Assembly (NCBI GenBank): GCA_900321965.1
Contig: ONYA01000010.1
Location: 1 to 64,000 of the forward strand
Length of the DNA: 64,000 nucleotides
Direction: 5' to 3'
Source: an uncultured Prevotellaceae bacterium
GTDB lineage: Bacteria; Bacteroidota; Bacteroidia; Bacteroidales; Bacteroidaceae
Shown: positions 1 to 10,000 of the stretch, in pieces
How positions within the stretch are numbered: the first letter of the stretch is position 1
Layout of the letters: each line of letters opens with the position of its first letter
The notes under the pieces: model-generated
What the model saw: only the letters and a program-made list of their open reading frames with translations
Told to the model about the DNA's origin: nothing
Database searches by the model: none
Made by a program: the position numbers and the translations under genes

Positions 1-185
1 GCGACCATCATCTGGTTGCAAACTCCGGTGCAATTCCCTGGCGCGTCAGCAGTCTATCCGTCATCCATCAGTCGACAGCCGAACGGACACAAAGCGATCT
101 TTGACATTACTAACAGTCTTATAGGTGAAAACGTCGCGGCCTCTGAGATAATTGCCACTTTCCGTCCAATTAATGTGCTAATCAT

Positions 186-216
186 TTTGCTGTTTACAGA
201 ATTCTTTGTATTTTTG
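186..216 (+). promoter_or_regulatory. Bacteroidota promoter of the SusC operon
   Basis: TTTG at 186-189 and TATTTTTG at 209-216 are separated by 19 bp. This matches the Bacteroidota consensus TTTG-N19-21-TAnnTTTG. It lies 24 bp before the SusC start codon and probably drives the whole operon through the M16 peptidase. Nothing else convincing is seen in positions 1-185. Confidence 0.7.
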
Positions 217-240
217 CACGCGTAAATCTAAACCAGCGAG

Positions 241-3200
241 ATGAAGAAAGAAGCTAATTTCTTTAACTATGCCGTGTCCAGGTACGCCCTGCTGTGGCTC
301 TTCGCCGCTCTGACGGCCCTGCCTGCGTGGGCTGCCAACGTGGTGGTGCGCGGCATTGTTGTCGACGCCCAGGGCGACCCCCTCATTGGTGTCACCGTGC
401 AGCAGAAGGACACGAAGAATATGTGCCTCACCGACCTCGACGGCCGCTACACGCTGACCGTCAGCGGCAGTCTGCCCGCAACGCTCACCTTTACCTACGT
501 GGGCATGAAGAAGCTGACGCAGCGCGTCACCACGACGGCCGAGCAGACCGTGAGAATGCAGGAAGATTCCAAAATCATCAAGGATGTGGTCATCGTCGGT
601 GCCTATGGTACGATGCAGAAGCGTAGCGACCTTGTCGGCTCGGCCTATCAGGTGGGTTCTAAGGAACTGGAGAACCTGCCTAAAGGACGTCTCGACACGA
701 TGCTTGACGGTCTGATGCCGGGTGTGAAGATAGATATCAACAGCGATTCGCCCGATAACTCGCGTCCCCGTTTCAATGTCCGTGTGCGTGGCGAGGGATC
801 GCTGTCGGCCAGCAGCGAACCGCTGTGGGTCATCGACGGTGTGCCGATGTTCACTGGCGGTACCACCAACCTGATGCCAGGTCAGAACTATACCGTCAGT
901 CCCCTGTCTTTTCTCAACCCCGACGACATTGAGAGTATCACGGTGTTGAAGGATGCCACAGCCACCTCTATCTATGGAGCTGACGGTGGTAACGGCGTGG
1001 TGCTCGTTACGACGAAGAAAGGTCGTGAGGGTAAAACCAATGTCTCGGTGAATGTGGAATACGGCATAGCCAACATCGACCGTTCTACGGCTCCGAAGGT
1101 GCTCGACGCTCAGCAGTTCCTGGAGCTGGCCCGTGAGGCGTATGCCAATGCCGGTCTCGACCCGCGTGCCTTCCCCTATCAGGACAACGAGCTGAACCAG
1201 TATTCCACTACCGATACCGACTGGCTCGACGTCTACTACGATACCGGTTCGACGTTCCAGGGCAATGTCGCCGTCAATGGCGGAGCCGACAAGGCGAAGT
1301 ATTATCTCTCCGGCGCCTACTATCAGAACCAGTCGACCATCAAGGGCAACAAGCAGCAGCGCTTCTCGATGCGTTCCAACTTAGACTTCCAGCTCCACAA
1401 GAAGGTGAAGCTGAACACCATCCTGTCTGCTTCGTACAACACCAACGACCTGTTCAACATGGGGCGCGATTTCTATGAGAACCTGCCCATCTTCACGCCT
1501 TATAATCCCGATGGCACCCTGCGCCTCTACAACAGGATGGTCAGTGGTCTGGATGCCGACGGTAATCCCGTGTTCAAGGACTATAAGTTCTTTAACAGTG
1601 TTGCTGAGCGCGAGCAGAACGAGAACAACCAGAAGGCACTCTACGTCAATGCCAACTTCTCGCTGAAGTACGACATCATGCAAGGCCTCAGTTATACCGG
1701 GCAGTTCGGCGTCGACTTCCAGAGTAACCTTGAGCAGATGTATTCGTCGCAGAAGAACTGGAGCGGCACCTCTGTCATTGGCTCTGAGGGTTACAGTACC
1801 CGCCAGTCGGCCCATGTCAGCAACTGGAACACCATCCACCGTCTGAACTTCAACCGTACCTTCGGACGCCATACCATCGGTGTCTTGGCGGGCTTCGAAG
1901 CAGGTTCGCGCGACTATACCGTCGTCGGTGCCACTGGCTCGGGCTTTATCAATGACTACATTCAAGATGTGTCGTACGCCAACAGCCGCAATGGTTCCAA
2001 CTACAGCAGCACCACCCGCAAGGCGTCGTTCCTCGGGCAGATTAGCTACTCGTTCGACAGCCGTTATTATCTGACGTTTAATGGCCGTCGCGACGGTAAT
2101 TCGCAGTTCGGTAGCGACGTGCGCTGGGCCGATTTCGCCTCCGTCGGTGTGTCGTGGAACGTACATAACGAGAAGTTCTTCAAGATACCCTGGATTACGG
2201 TGCTCAAGCTGAAGGCCAGCTACGGTGCCAACGGCAACTCGCGTCTCGGCTCACAGGAGGCCCTCGGCCTCTATTCCTACGGCGAGAGCTATGCCTATAA
2301 CGGCGAGATGGGCGGTACGCAGAGCGGCACGCCCAACCATACGCTGAGTTGGGAGACCACTTACAAGACCAACCTCGGTTTCCGCTTAGAGCTGTTCAAC
2401 CGCTTTGATATTGACTTTGACTGGTATAACCACCATACGAAGAACCTGCTGAGTAACCTCGATGTCAGCCGTACGACGGGCGATACCAAGGTCTACCGTA
2501 ACGTCGGTGAGATGCGCAACCGAGGTTTCGACCTGTCGTTGACGACGAAGAATATCGTCAGCGAGAAAGAAGATGGTTTCAAGTGGACCACCGAGCTGAA
2601 CCTGGCCCACAACACGAATGTCCTGTTAAAGCTTTACAATGGCATCCAGAAGAACTTCGGCACCTATTCCTACATTGAGGGCTATGATGTCAGCACGATG
2701 TTCCTCGTGCGCTGGGCCGGCGTCGACCCTGCCGACGGTTCACCGATGTGGTACGACAAGGACGGCAACATCACCAAGCAATATTCCGCCGACAACCGCG
2801 TGGCCGGCGACAACAGCCACAGCGACGTTACCGGCGGTATGACCAATACCCTCAGCTACAAGGGCTTTTCGTTGCGTTTCCTGCTGAACTATCAGTTTGG
2901 CGGCTATGCTTTCACCAGCTTTGGGCGCGATATGTTCTCGGACGGTCTCTATTCGTCGTCTCAGAACCAGGCTGTCGAGCAGTTAGACCGCTGGCAGAAA
3001 CCCGGCGACGTGGCGCTGAGTCCGAAACCTATCTGGGGCGTCAGCACCAGTTCGGTGATGAACTCTACGCGCTACCTGTACAACAAGACGCTCATCCGTC
3101 TGCAGAACGTGGTGCTCAGCTATCGTTTCTCGCGCGACCTCATCAAGCCTTTGGGACTGAACCAATGTGTCGTGTCGCTCATCGGCAACAACCTGTTTGC

Positions 3201-3303
3201 CTACTCGCCATACGCCAGCAGCGATCACAACTCCTACAAGACCTGTATGAGCGGCTATCCCGCCGAGCGCTCGGTATCGTTGGCAGTGACTGTTGGATTT
3301 TAG
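241..3303 (+). CDS. SusC/RagA-family TonB-dependent outer membrane receptor
   Basis: A 1020-residue protein of usual SusC length. It begins with a signal peptide ending near AWAA (residue 31). A carboxypeptidase-D-regulatory-like domain follows at about residues 33-115, with the typical GDPLIGVTV and DLDGRYTL segments. A plug domain covers about 120-260 and includes DDIESITVLKDATATSIYG and VLVTTKKG, the SusC signature. The remainder is a beta-barrel ending in an aromatic residue (VTVGF). SusC proteins import glycans or peptides across the outer membrane using TonB energy, with a SusD lid. The gene is first in an operon with SusD, a DUF4843 lipoprotein, a surface lipoprotein and a peptidase-phosphoesterase. 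The substrate is not evident; the peptidase neighbour makes a peptide or peptide-bound ligand as plausible as a glycan. No SusR-type or ECF-sigma regulator gene is visible beside it. Confidence 0.95.
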   Translation: MKKEANFFNYAVSRYALLWLFAALTALPAWAANVVVRGIVVDAQGDPLIGVTVQQKDTKNMCLTDLDGRYTLTVSGSLPATLTFTYVGMKKLTQRVTTTAEQTVRMQEDSKIIKDVVIVGAYGTMQKRSDLVGSAYQVGSKELENLPKGRLDTMLDGLMPGVKIDINSDSPDNSRPRFNVRVRGEGSLSASSEPLWVIDGVPMFTGGTTNLMPGQNYTVSPLSFLNPDDIESITVLKDATATSIYGADGGNGVVLVTTKKGREGKTNVSVNVEYGIANIDRSTAPKVLDAQQFLELAREAYANAGLDPRAFPYQDNELNQYSTTDTDWLDVYYDTGSTFQGNVAVNGGADKAKYYLSGAYYQNQSTIKGNKQQRFSMRSNLDFQLHKKVKLNTILSASYNTNDLFNMGRDFYENLPIFTPYNPDGTLRLYNRMVSGLDADGNPVFKDYKFFNSVAEREQNENNQKALYVNANFSLKYDIMQGLSYTGQFGVDFQSNLEQMYSSQKNWSGTSVIGSEGYSTRQSAHVSNWNTIHRLNFNRTFGRHTIGVLAGFEAGSRDYTVVGATGSGFINDYIQDVSYANSRNGSNYSSTTRKASFLGQISYSFDSRYYLTFNGRRDGNSQFGSDVRWADFASVGVSWNVHNEKFFKIPWITVLKLKASYGANGNSRLGSQEALGLYSYGESYAYNGEMGGTQSGTPNHTLSWETTYKTNLGFRLELFNRFDIDFDWYNHHTKNLLSNLDVSRTTGDTKVYRNVGEMRNRGFDLSLTTKNIVSEKEDGFKWTTELNLAHNTNVLLKLYNGIQKNFGTYSYIEGYDVSTMFLVRWAGVDPADGSPMWYDKDGNITKQYSADNRVAGDNSHSDVTGGMTNTLSYKGFSLRFLLNYQFGGYAFTSFGRDMFSDGLYSSSQNQAVEQLDRWQKPGDVALSPKPIWGVSTSSVMNSTRYLYNKTLIRLQNVVLSYRFSRDLIKPLGLNQCVVSLIGNNLFAYSPYASSDHNSYKTCMSGYPAERSVSLAVTVGF

Positions 3304-3345
3304 ACCCACCCCCAGCCCCTCCCTGTGAGGGAGGGGAGTAATTAC
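3304..3345. repeat. C/G-rich palindromic repeat element (copy 1)
   Basis: Directly after the SusC stop lies a run of CCCACCCCCAGCCCCTCCCT, then TGTG, then AGGGAGGGG and GTAATTAC. The CCCCTCCCT/AGGGAGGGG arms can form a hairpin. A near-identical copy, including flanking bases, follows the SusD stop at 4839-4880. This suggests a dispersed REP-like element in the intergenic spaces; it might also act as an operon-internal RNA hairpin. Confidence 0.75.
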
Positions 3346-3371
3346 AAGGAAAACAGAACAAATACAAGGAT

Positions 3372-4838
3372 ATGAAAGAAAAGATATTGCAAATATTTCG
3401 GACGGTAATCTATATGTTCCTCCCCTTAATAGGGGGAGGTTGGGTGGGGGTCTCCTGCTCCGACTTTCTTGAGGTCGACGTGAAGGGTAAGGCTACCATC
3501 CCGTCGTTTCTTGGCGACCCGCAGGGCCTGCATGCCGGACTGGTTGGCACCTATAATAAGATGTATGCCTACGTCGACAACGAGTTCACCAAGTATGGCG
3601 ACGTGGCCGGCAATATGGTGTCGTTGCCCTCGGCCTCTACCAGTGGCGACATGGTGCCCCAATACAACTTCACCAGCGACGAGTCGCAGGTGACCGGTGC
3701 TGTGGGCTATATCTGGCGTAAGATTTACGTGGCTCAGGCCAATGCCAACAACATCATCGAGTACGGCCCCGATGTGGCCGACGCCTATCCCGCCCAGCGC
3801 GACTACTGCAACCGCATCGTCGGTCAGGCCCTGCTCATCCGTGCCATGTGCCATTTCGACCAGTGCCGAGCCTACGCCCAGCCCTATAACTACAGCGCCG
3901 ACGCCAGTCATCTCGGCGTGCCGGTGCTGCTGCGCACCCCCGGTGCCAACGACACACCGTCGCGTTCTTCCGTCCGCGAGGTCTATGCCGCCGTACTGAG
4001 CGACTTGGAGCGAGCCGCCACGTTGCTTACCGATGATGTGGCAGAAGACATTCATTACGGTTCGTTGCAGGCTGTCCGCTGCATGCAGTCGCGTGTCTAT
4101 CTTTATATGGAAGACTGGACCAAAGCCTTGGAGTATGCACGACAGGCTATCGGCTCTCAGCAACTGGCGCAGGGCGAGGATTATATTGCTATGTACACCG
4201 ACTTGAACCAGCGGGGCGAGGCCATCTTCCGTCTCTCGGGTGACAAGATGAACGGCTATCTGAAGTCGTTCTATGAGAACAGCTGCGTGCCTGCCGACAC
4301 CCTGTTGTCGCTCTACGATGCTGCCGACCTGCGTCTGCGTCTGCTCCGCGATGCTACGGGAGCCAAGCGTTGTGTGAAGTTCTCGGCTGTTGTCGTTCCT
4401 GACAATGAGCCGAAACGCGACGATCCCTTCCTTTTCCGTCTGTCCGAAGAATATCTCAATGCCGCTGAGGCCGCCTGCCAGTTGGGTCAGTATACCGATG
4501 CCCGCCAGTACATCCGCGCCATCATCGTGCGTGCCGTCGGAACAGCGAAGGCCGATGCAGTCATGAGTGCCACCACCGACGCCCAGCTGCTACAGCTGAT
4601 TCGCCGCGAGCGTGTCAAGGAACTCTGTTTCGAAGGGCATAACTTCTTCGACCTGACGCGCTGGAAGCAGGACGTTGTCCGCGAACAAAACACCACGTCC
4701 ATCGCCCGTGTGATGACCTATCCCAACGACCGCTTTGTGCTGCCTATCCCGCAGGACGAGCTTTTTGCCAATACCAGTATGCAGCCTAATCCGACCGTGA
4801 ATAGCGGAAATACTGGAGGAGGGAAAGAGGAAGAGTAG
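3372..4838 (+). CDS. SusD/RagB-family nutrient-binding outer membrane lipoprotein
   Basis: A 488-residue SusD-like protein. A cysteine follows the hydrophobic leader (VSCSDFLEV, about residue 30), the usual SusD lipidation point. The body carries SusD features: YNKMYAYVDNEF near the N-terminus, helical TPR-like segments with WRKIYVAQANANNIIEY, and the C-terminal RRERVKELCFEGHNFFDLTRW and FVLPIPQDEL segments. It should sit on the cell surface as the lid of the adjacent SusC. An oddity is that the signal peptide segment LPLIGGGWVGVS is encoded by an inverted copy of the C/G-rich palindromic repeat (3420-3453), so the repeat replaces part of the hydrophobic core. The lipidation signal is therefore less canonical than usual. 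Gene spacing to SusC is 68 bp, filled by another copy of that repeat. Confidence 0.93.
   Translation: MKEKILQIFRTVIYMFLPLIGGGWVGVSCSDFLEVDVKGKATIPSFLGDPQGLHAGLVGTYNKMYAYVDNEFTKYGDVAGNMVSLPSASTSGDMVPQYNFTSDESQVTGAVGYIWRKIYVAQANANNIIEYGPDVADAYPAQRDYCNRIVGQALLIRAMCHFDQCRAYAQPYNYSADASHLGVPVLLRTPGANDTPSRSSVREVYAAVLSDLERAATLLTDDVAEDIHYGSLQAVRCMQSRVYLYMEDWTKALEYARQAIGSQQLAQGEDYIAMYTDLNQRGEAIFRLSGDKMNGYLKSFYENSCVPADTLLSLYDAADLRLRLLRDATGAKRCVKFSAVVVPDNEPKRDDPFLFRLSEEYLNAAEAACQLGQYTDARQYIRAIIVRAVGTAKADAVMSATTDAQLLQLIRRERVKELCFEGHNFFDLTRWKQDVVREQNTTSIARVMTYPNDRFVLPIPQDELFANTSMQPNPTVNSGNTGGGKEEE
3420..3453 (-). repeat. Palindromic repeat element inside the SusD signal-peptide codons
   Basis: CCTCCCCTTAATAGGGGGAG followed by GTTGGGTGGGGGTC is the reverse-complement form of the intergenic C/G-rich repeat seen at 3304 and 4839. 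Here it is translated in frame as LPLIGGGWVGV within the SusD leader. Confidence 0.7.
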
Positions 4839-4880
4839 ACCCACCCCCAGCCCCTCCCTGTGAGGGAGGGGAGTAATTAC
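4839..4880. repeat. C/G-rich palindromic repeat element (copy 2)
   Basis: Almost identical to the copy after SusC, including the adjoining TAG stop and the AATTACAA-GAAAACAGAA flank. The long shared flank points to a duplication of the whole intergenic segment rather than two independent insertions. Confidence 0.75.
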
Positions 4881-4905
4881 AATGAAAACAGAAAATGTGG
4901 AAGAT

Positions 4906-5364
4906 ATGAAGAAAATATTATATTTACTGATGATGGTTGCTATTTGTAGCTGTGCCGATCAGGAGGGAGAGTGGTTCGACACGCCTTTCGTGCGTATCTC
5001 TACCGAGACGGGACAGGCGAGTACCGTGGTGCTCAGCGATGTCAGGAATGTCAATACCTACTATGTCTACCTCTCGTCGCCGCCGTTGAGCGAGGAACTG
5101 ACCGTCAGCTATGAGGTCATTGCGGGTAACGGTCTGCAAAGCGGAGTCGACTATGAGATTGTTACTGGCGGCGAGACATTGTCGTTTTTGCCGGGCTTTT
5201 ACGATGCTCCCATTCGCGTGCGATGGATTCCCCATCGTGTAGACCCTGCGAAAGATAATACGCTGACCATCCGTCTGACGGGCAACAGTCGTGGGTTCAA
5301 TCTGGGCTATCCCGGTCCCGACCATCTGCAGCGCCAACTGATAATAGAGAAAAAAAATAATTAG
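4906..5364 (+). CDS. DUF4843-type SusD-associated lipoprotein
   Basis: A 152-residue protein with the leader MKKILYLLMMVAICSCADQE and a cysteine after ICS or C-S-C, as expected for a lipoprotein. I start it at the MKKIL methionine because this gives a clean signal peptide; an upstream in-frame ATG at 4882 lies in the palindromic spacer. The body is mostly beta-strand-like with YYVYLSSPPLSEELTVSYEV and FYDAPIRVRW, which resembles DUF4843 proteins that follow SusCD pairs in Bacteroidales. Function is unknown; it is probably a surface or periplasmic accessory of this uptake locus. Family assignment is by recognition, not a search. Confidence 0.7.
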   Translation: MKKILYLLMMVAICSCADQEGEWFDTPFVRISTETGQASTVVLSDVRNVNTYYVYLSSPPLSEELTVSYEVIAGNGLQSGVDYEIVTGGETLSFLPGFYDAPIRVRWIPHRVDPAKDNTLTIRLTGNSRGFNLGYPGPDHLQRQLIIEKKNN

Positions 5365-5389
5365 TATTAACCAACCCAATTAAAAAATT

Positions 5390-6985
5390 ATGCTTATGAA
5401 ACTGAAAGATTTATGGAAATTGTTCACCGTGGCTTTTGTGGCCATGTTCACTTTCGCTGCTTGTAGCGATGATGACGACCCGGAACCCGCTCCGACACCT
5501 GCAGAAACTGTGGCCGATGCCAAGTTGCTGACTTTTGGCTTTTACAAGGAAGATAATCCTGAGTTCCTGACGCGCGACTACATTGCCACCGTGCCTGCTG
5601 TTGTGGCTGGAACCAATTCTTACAAGATTGAAATTCCCATGCCTGTGACGGTTATGAAATCCTTGCTTAAAGCCCGTTTCACTGTTAACGAAGGCAACGA
5701 GGTGACTGTCAACGGAGCTGTGCAGACCAGTGGTTCTACGATGAACGACTTCTCGGCCGGCATCGAGTACTTTGTTAAGAATCTCGACAAGTCGCAGACC
5801 TTGCGCTACACGATCAACGTCACCAAGGCTGACAATATGGCTTGGGTCGAGCAGACTGTCCTTGATGCCACTGCCCTTACCGGCAATGCTGAGGTGACAG
5901 GTGTTTATAGTGATGCTGCTCTTCAGGTGAGTCCTAAAGACAACAAGCCTTATGTGGCTTTTGGCGCCCGCGGTGTTGACAACAAGCTGAGTGTTGCCAA
6001 GAACGAAGGCGGCTCATGGGCTCTCGTTGGCCAGCCGTTCTTCACCAGTCTTGTCAATGGCTCGCATTTCGACTTTGCTATTGATCAGGACGGTACACCC
6101 ATTGTGGCTTATGGCGATCAGGATGCCTCGTCGCTCAAAGGTGCCCTCTCGGTGATGAAGCTTGACGGGACGACCTGGAAGAATGTTGGTGAGCAGGGCT
6201 TCTTCAAGGTACAGGCACAGTATGTTGCGTTGACCACCCTCGACAACAATATCTATGCCGGTATGATTAACAATAGTGCCAGCGGCGACATCGCCCGCCG
6301 TGCTATGGGCTTCGCTTCCTATCAGGGTGCTGCCTGGACTACTGGCGAGTCTCCCTTCCTGCCTTCTGGCCAGGGTGTCTATATGGTGAAGGCTGGCAAT
6401 AATGCCACAGCCACTCTGCCTGCGTTCATTTCTATTAACCGTGGCGCTGTCGAAGGTGTCAACTATGGTCACAACGTGTTCTACCGTGACGGTGCCGAAT
6501 GGAAATCGCTGCTTACCAACTTTAAGCAGGAGGGCGCTACCCAGACCAGTATCGCCGCCGGCAGCTTTGGCGTTACTGCCGACCTCAATGGTAATGTCTA
6601 TGTATGGACGGGTGATGATGCCGATGCTTCTGGCGTTTATCAGGTAAGACTGCGTCGCTACAATATCTCTGCCAACGAGTGGACAACCGTCGGCGGCAAT
6701 ACCCTGCCTATTGGTCATGACGGTGGTTTCGAAAGCCATATCTCGCTCGATGTCGCTATTGCCAGCGACGGCACGCCCTTCGTGGCCTTCAACAACTTTA
6801 ATGACCAGAAGAAGCTGTACGTGATGTATCTCGACCCCGAGACGAAGCAGTGGACGACACCTCAGCAGCTGGCTACCGATGCTGTCGACGTCAACATCAA
6901 GTTTGGTGTCAATGGCGAGGGCTATATCACCTATACTGACTCAAACAACAAAATCCACCTGTTCAAGTACGCCGAGCGCCAGTAA
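5390..6985 (+). CDS. Surface lipoprotein with beta-propeller-like repeats
   Basis: A 531-residue lipoprotein. The leader ends FTFAACSDDDD; the acidic run after the lipid cysteine matches the Bacteroidota lipoprotein export signal that sends lipoproteins to the cell surface. Residues about 35-150 look like an Ig/DUF-type domain. From about 155 on there are repeated blade-like units such as YSDAALQVSPKDNKPYVAFG, HFDFAIDQDGTPIVAYGD and ISLDVAIASDGTPFVAFNN, each with a D-G-TP-VA(Y/F) pattern, as in beta-propeller proteins. It probably binds the ligand at the surface together with SusD. It could instead be an enzyme, but no catalytic motif is visible. It sits 25 bp after the DUF4843 gene and 29 bp before the M16 gene, so it is co-transcribed. 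Confidence 0.75.
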   Translation: MLMKLKDLWKLFTVAFVAMFTFAACSDDDDPEPAPTPAETVADAKLLTFGFYKEDNPEFLTRDYIATVPAVVAGTNSYKIEIPMPVTVMKSLLKARFTVNEGNEVTVNGAVQTSGSTMNDFSAGIEYFVKNLDKSQTLRYTINVTKADNMAWVEQTVLDATALTGNAEVTGVYSDAALQVSPKDNKPYVAFGARGVDNKLSVAKNEGGSWALVGQPFFTSLVNGSHFDFAIDQDGTPIVAYGDQDASSLKGALSVMKLDGTTWKNVGEQGFFKVQAQYVALTTLDNNIYAGMINNSASGDIARRAMGFASYQGAAWTTGESPFLPSGQGVYMVKAGNNATATLPAFISINRGAVEGVNYGHNVFYRDGAEWKSLLTNFKQEGATQTSIAAGSFGVTADLNGNVYVWTGDDADASGVYQVRLRRYNISANEWTTVGGNTLPIGHDGGFESHISLDVAIASDGTPFVAFNNFNDQKKLYVMYLDPETKQWTTPQQLATDAVDVNIKFGVNGEGYITYTDSNNKIHLFKYAERQ

Positions 6986-7014
6986 CGCGTGGTCTTTTTA
7001 ATAGAAGAAGCGGA

Positions 7015-10000
7015 ATGAGTAACCCGATGAGAAAAGCAGTCATGCTCGCCTCGTGCCTGGCCGTGCTGACGGCCATGGCCGGCGAGCCCCTGAAGCGCGA
7101 CCCGAAGTTGCGTGTGGGTAAGTTGGATAACGGACTGACATATTATGTCTATCCTAACCAGACGCCGCGTGGCGAGGCCGTCTACCGCCTGTTTGTCAAG
7201 GCCGGTTCCGTCAACGAGCGTGACGACCAGCAAGGGTTGGCTCATTTCCTCGAGCATCTGGCCTTCAACGGCACCCGCCACTTCCCTGGCGACGGCATCG
7301 TCAGGTTCTTGCAGTCGAAGGGCGCCAAGTTTGGCAAGGATCTTAATGCACATACATCATTTAACGAGACCGTCTACAAGCTGCAGTTGCCCAGCAGCGA
7401 CGAGCAGCTTGTAGACTCTACACTGACCATCCTGGCCGACTGGGCCTGCGGACTGACCATCGCCCCCGAGGAGGTGGAGAAGGAGCGTGGCGTCATCCTG
7501 TCGGAGTGGCTGTCGCGTGGCGGCACGAAGACCGACAACTCCATGAAGCTGGTGATGGAACTGCTCAACGGTTCGCTCTACTCGCGCCGTATCACCATCG
7601 GCGACACTGCCATTATCCGCCATGCTACGCCGCAGACCATCCGCGACTACTACCAGCAGTGGTATCGTCCGGAACTGATGGCCGTGGCCGTGGTGGGCGA
7701 TGTCAATGTGGCGCACGTCGAGCGGATGATTCGCGAGAAGCTTGGGGCAATGGGACCTATGGGACCCATGAGTCCTATGGGACCTATAAGTCCTATAGCC
7801 ATCCCCGAATACTCCACCGAGGAGGCGCGCATAGCCATCACTCCCGGTGCCGAGCAGATAGACTTTGACATCCTGATGCTGCTGCCCCAGCCGGCTGCTG
7901 TGCAGACCGCCGCCGACTATCGCCAGTATCTGGAGCGCAGTCTGCTGAACAGTCTGGCCAAGCAGCGCTTCAATGCCCTGTCGTTCAACGACCCCGCCTA
8001 TGCCCGTGGCTCTCTCCAGTACAGCCGCTTCCTGGGTGCCACCGGTGCTACCGACGCCTCAGTGGAACTGACCAGTGGCAAAATCCGTCAGGGCATCCGC
8101 GACTTTATCAGTGCTTATGCTCAGATTTACAACTACGGCTTCACGCAGACAGAGATAGCCCGTGCCAAGAAGTCGCTGCAGAGCAAGCTGGAGAACAAGA
8201 TTGCGGCTGGCAACGACGTGTCGTCGGCAACGCTGATGAACGAGGTCTATGCCGACTTCTACGATGGCAACCGCCTCATCTCACGCAAGGACGAGCTGCA
8301 GTTGGTGAAGCGCTTCCTGCCGCAGATAGACTCCGTCAGTCTTGTGAAGCTCCTGCAGTCAACCTTCGACACGCGGCCACGCCACTACCTGCTGCGCGGC
8401 GGCAGAGAGGTGCTGCAGGAAGTGTCTGACGAAGCCGACCTGTCGATGCTCATCGACGAAGCCCGTCGTCAGCCTGTGGAGCGCTATTGGCACCAGGTGG
8501 ACATACCCGAAGCGCTCACGCAGTTGAAGACGACGCTGAAGCATATCGTCAGCGAACGGGCGATACCCGAGATTGACGCTACCGACATCCGGCTTGACAA
8601 CGGTGCCCGCGTCATCTTCCGTCATTCCGATACCGAGCACGACCACCTGACGCTATCGGCTTTCCGTAAGGGTGGCCAGTACGGGCTCGACAGCACCCGC
8701 TATTTCACTTCCGTCGTCGGCCCCAGCGTCGTCAGCCTGAGCGGTGCGGGCGACTTCAGTCGCGAGGCCCTGAGCCACTATCTGACGGGCAACACCGCTT
8801 CCGTCCGTATGCTGGTCGACAAGCTGCGTACCGGTGTGGCCGCCTCGGCCCATCTGGCCGACGTCGAGACGATGTTCCAACTGTTGTGGCTGCGCTGGAC
8901 ACAGCCGCGACTCGACACGGCTGTCTGCCGCATGACGCTCGACAAGCTGCGTGAGGGCAACCGTAACCGAAAAGACACACCGCGTGATGTCTTCACACGC
9001 GAGCTGGGGTGGCTGATGAGTGGACGCAACTATACCAGTCAGCAGCTGACCGACAGCATTCTCAACACCGCTGTGCGCCAGGACGACATCCTGCCGCTGC
9101 AGCACCGCTTCTATGGGCCGGCCACAGGCTATACCTTCGTCATCCTGTCCGACTGCGACTTGGCCGACGTGCGCCCCTATATCAGCACCTACCTCGGCGC
9201 ACTGCCCGCAGGTCAGGCTGATACCACGTGGATAGCCGGTCAGCGCCAGATACCACACAGCCACAACGAACTGATACGGCGCACCTACGACCAGCCGAAG
9301 GCTATGGTGACGCTCGTCTGTCAGCAGGACGAGCCCCAGGGCACGCTGGCTGAACAGGAACTGAAAGGCAATGCGCTGAAAGCCATCCTGCGCACAGCAC
9401 TGCTGAAGCGGTTGCGCGAGGATATGGGCAAGGTCTACTCCGTATCGGCTTCTATCGGTGCCACGCAATATCCCACATTCCTCAGCCGCGGCACTATTGC
9501 CTTCGTCTGTCAGCCTGCCGACGTCGACACGCTCGTGGCTGCCGTCTATGACGAGGTGCAGCAGCTGTGCGACCACCCCGAGCGCTATGAGGCCAGTCTG
9601 GCCGACGTCAGGCAGAACCTTGTCAAGGAGCACGCCCTGCAGCTGCAGCAGACGTCGTACTGGACGTCGTTCATCCGCAATTCCGTCTATAACAACAACG
9701 AGGACTGGACGTGGAACGACCGCTATGTCGATGTCGTCAACAGCATGACGATGATGGACTTGGCCGACTACGCCCGCTACGCACTGCGCGATGCCTATCA
9801 GATAAAAGCCGTACTGCTGCCTGCTGACACCGCCGCTGCTGTCGTCGCCGCCGCACCAGCGGCAGCGCCCGTCAGTGGCATGGTCTTCGACGACCGTAAT
9901 CAGAACGGCAAACTCGATAATGGCGAGCGCGGCATCAAGGACATCCTCGTCAGCAATGGCGACACGATAGTCCGTACCGACCGTCAGGGACGCTACGAAC

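Noticed and set aside
16..225. 69-codon frame before the SusC gene
   Set aside because: It overlaps the SusC promoter, has no recognisable domain and no promoter or ribosome site; composition looks non-coding.
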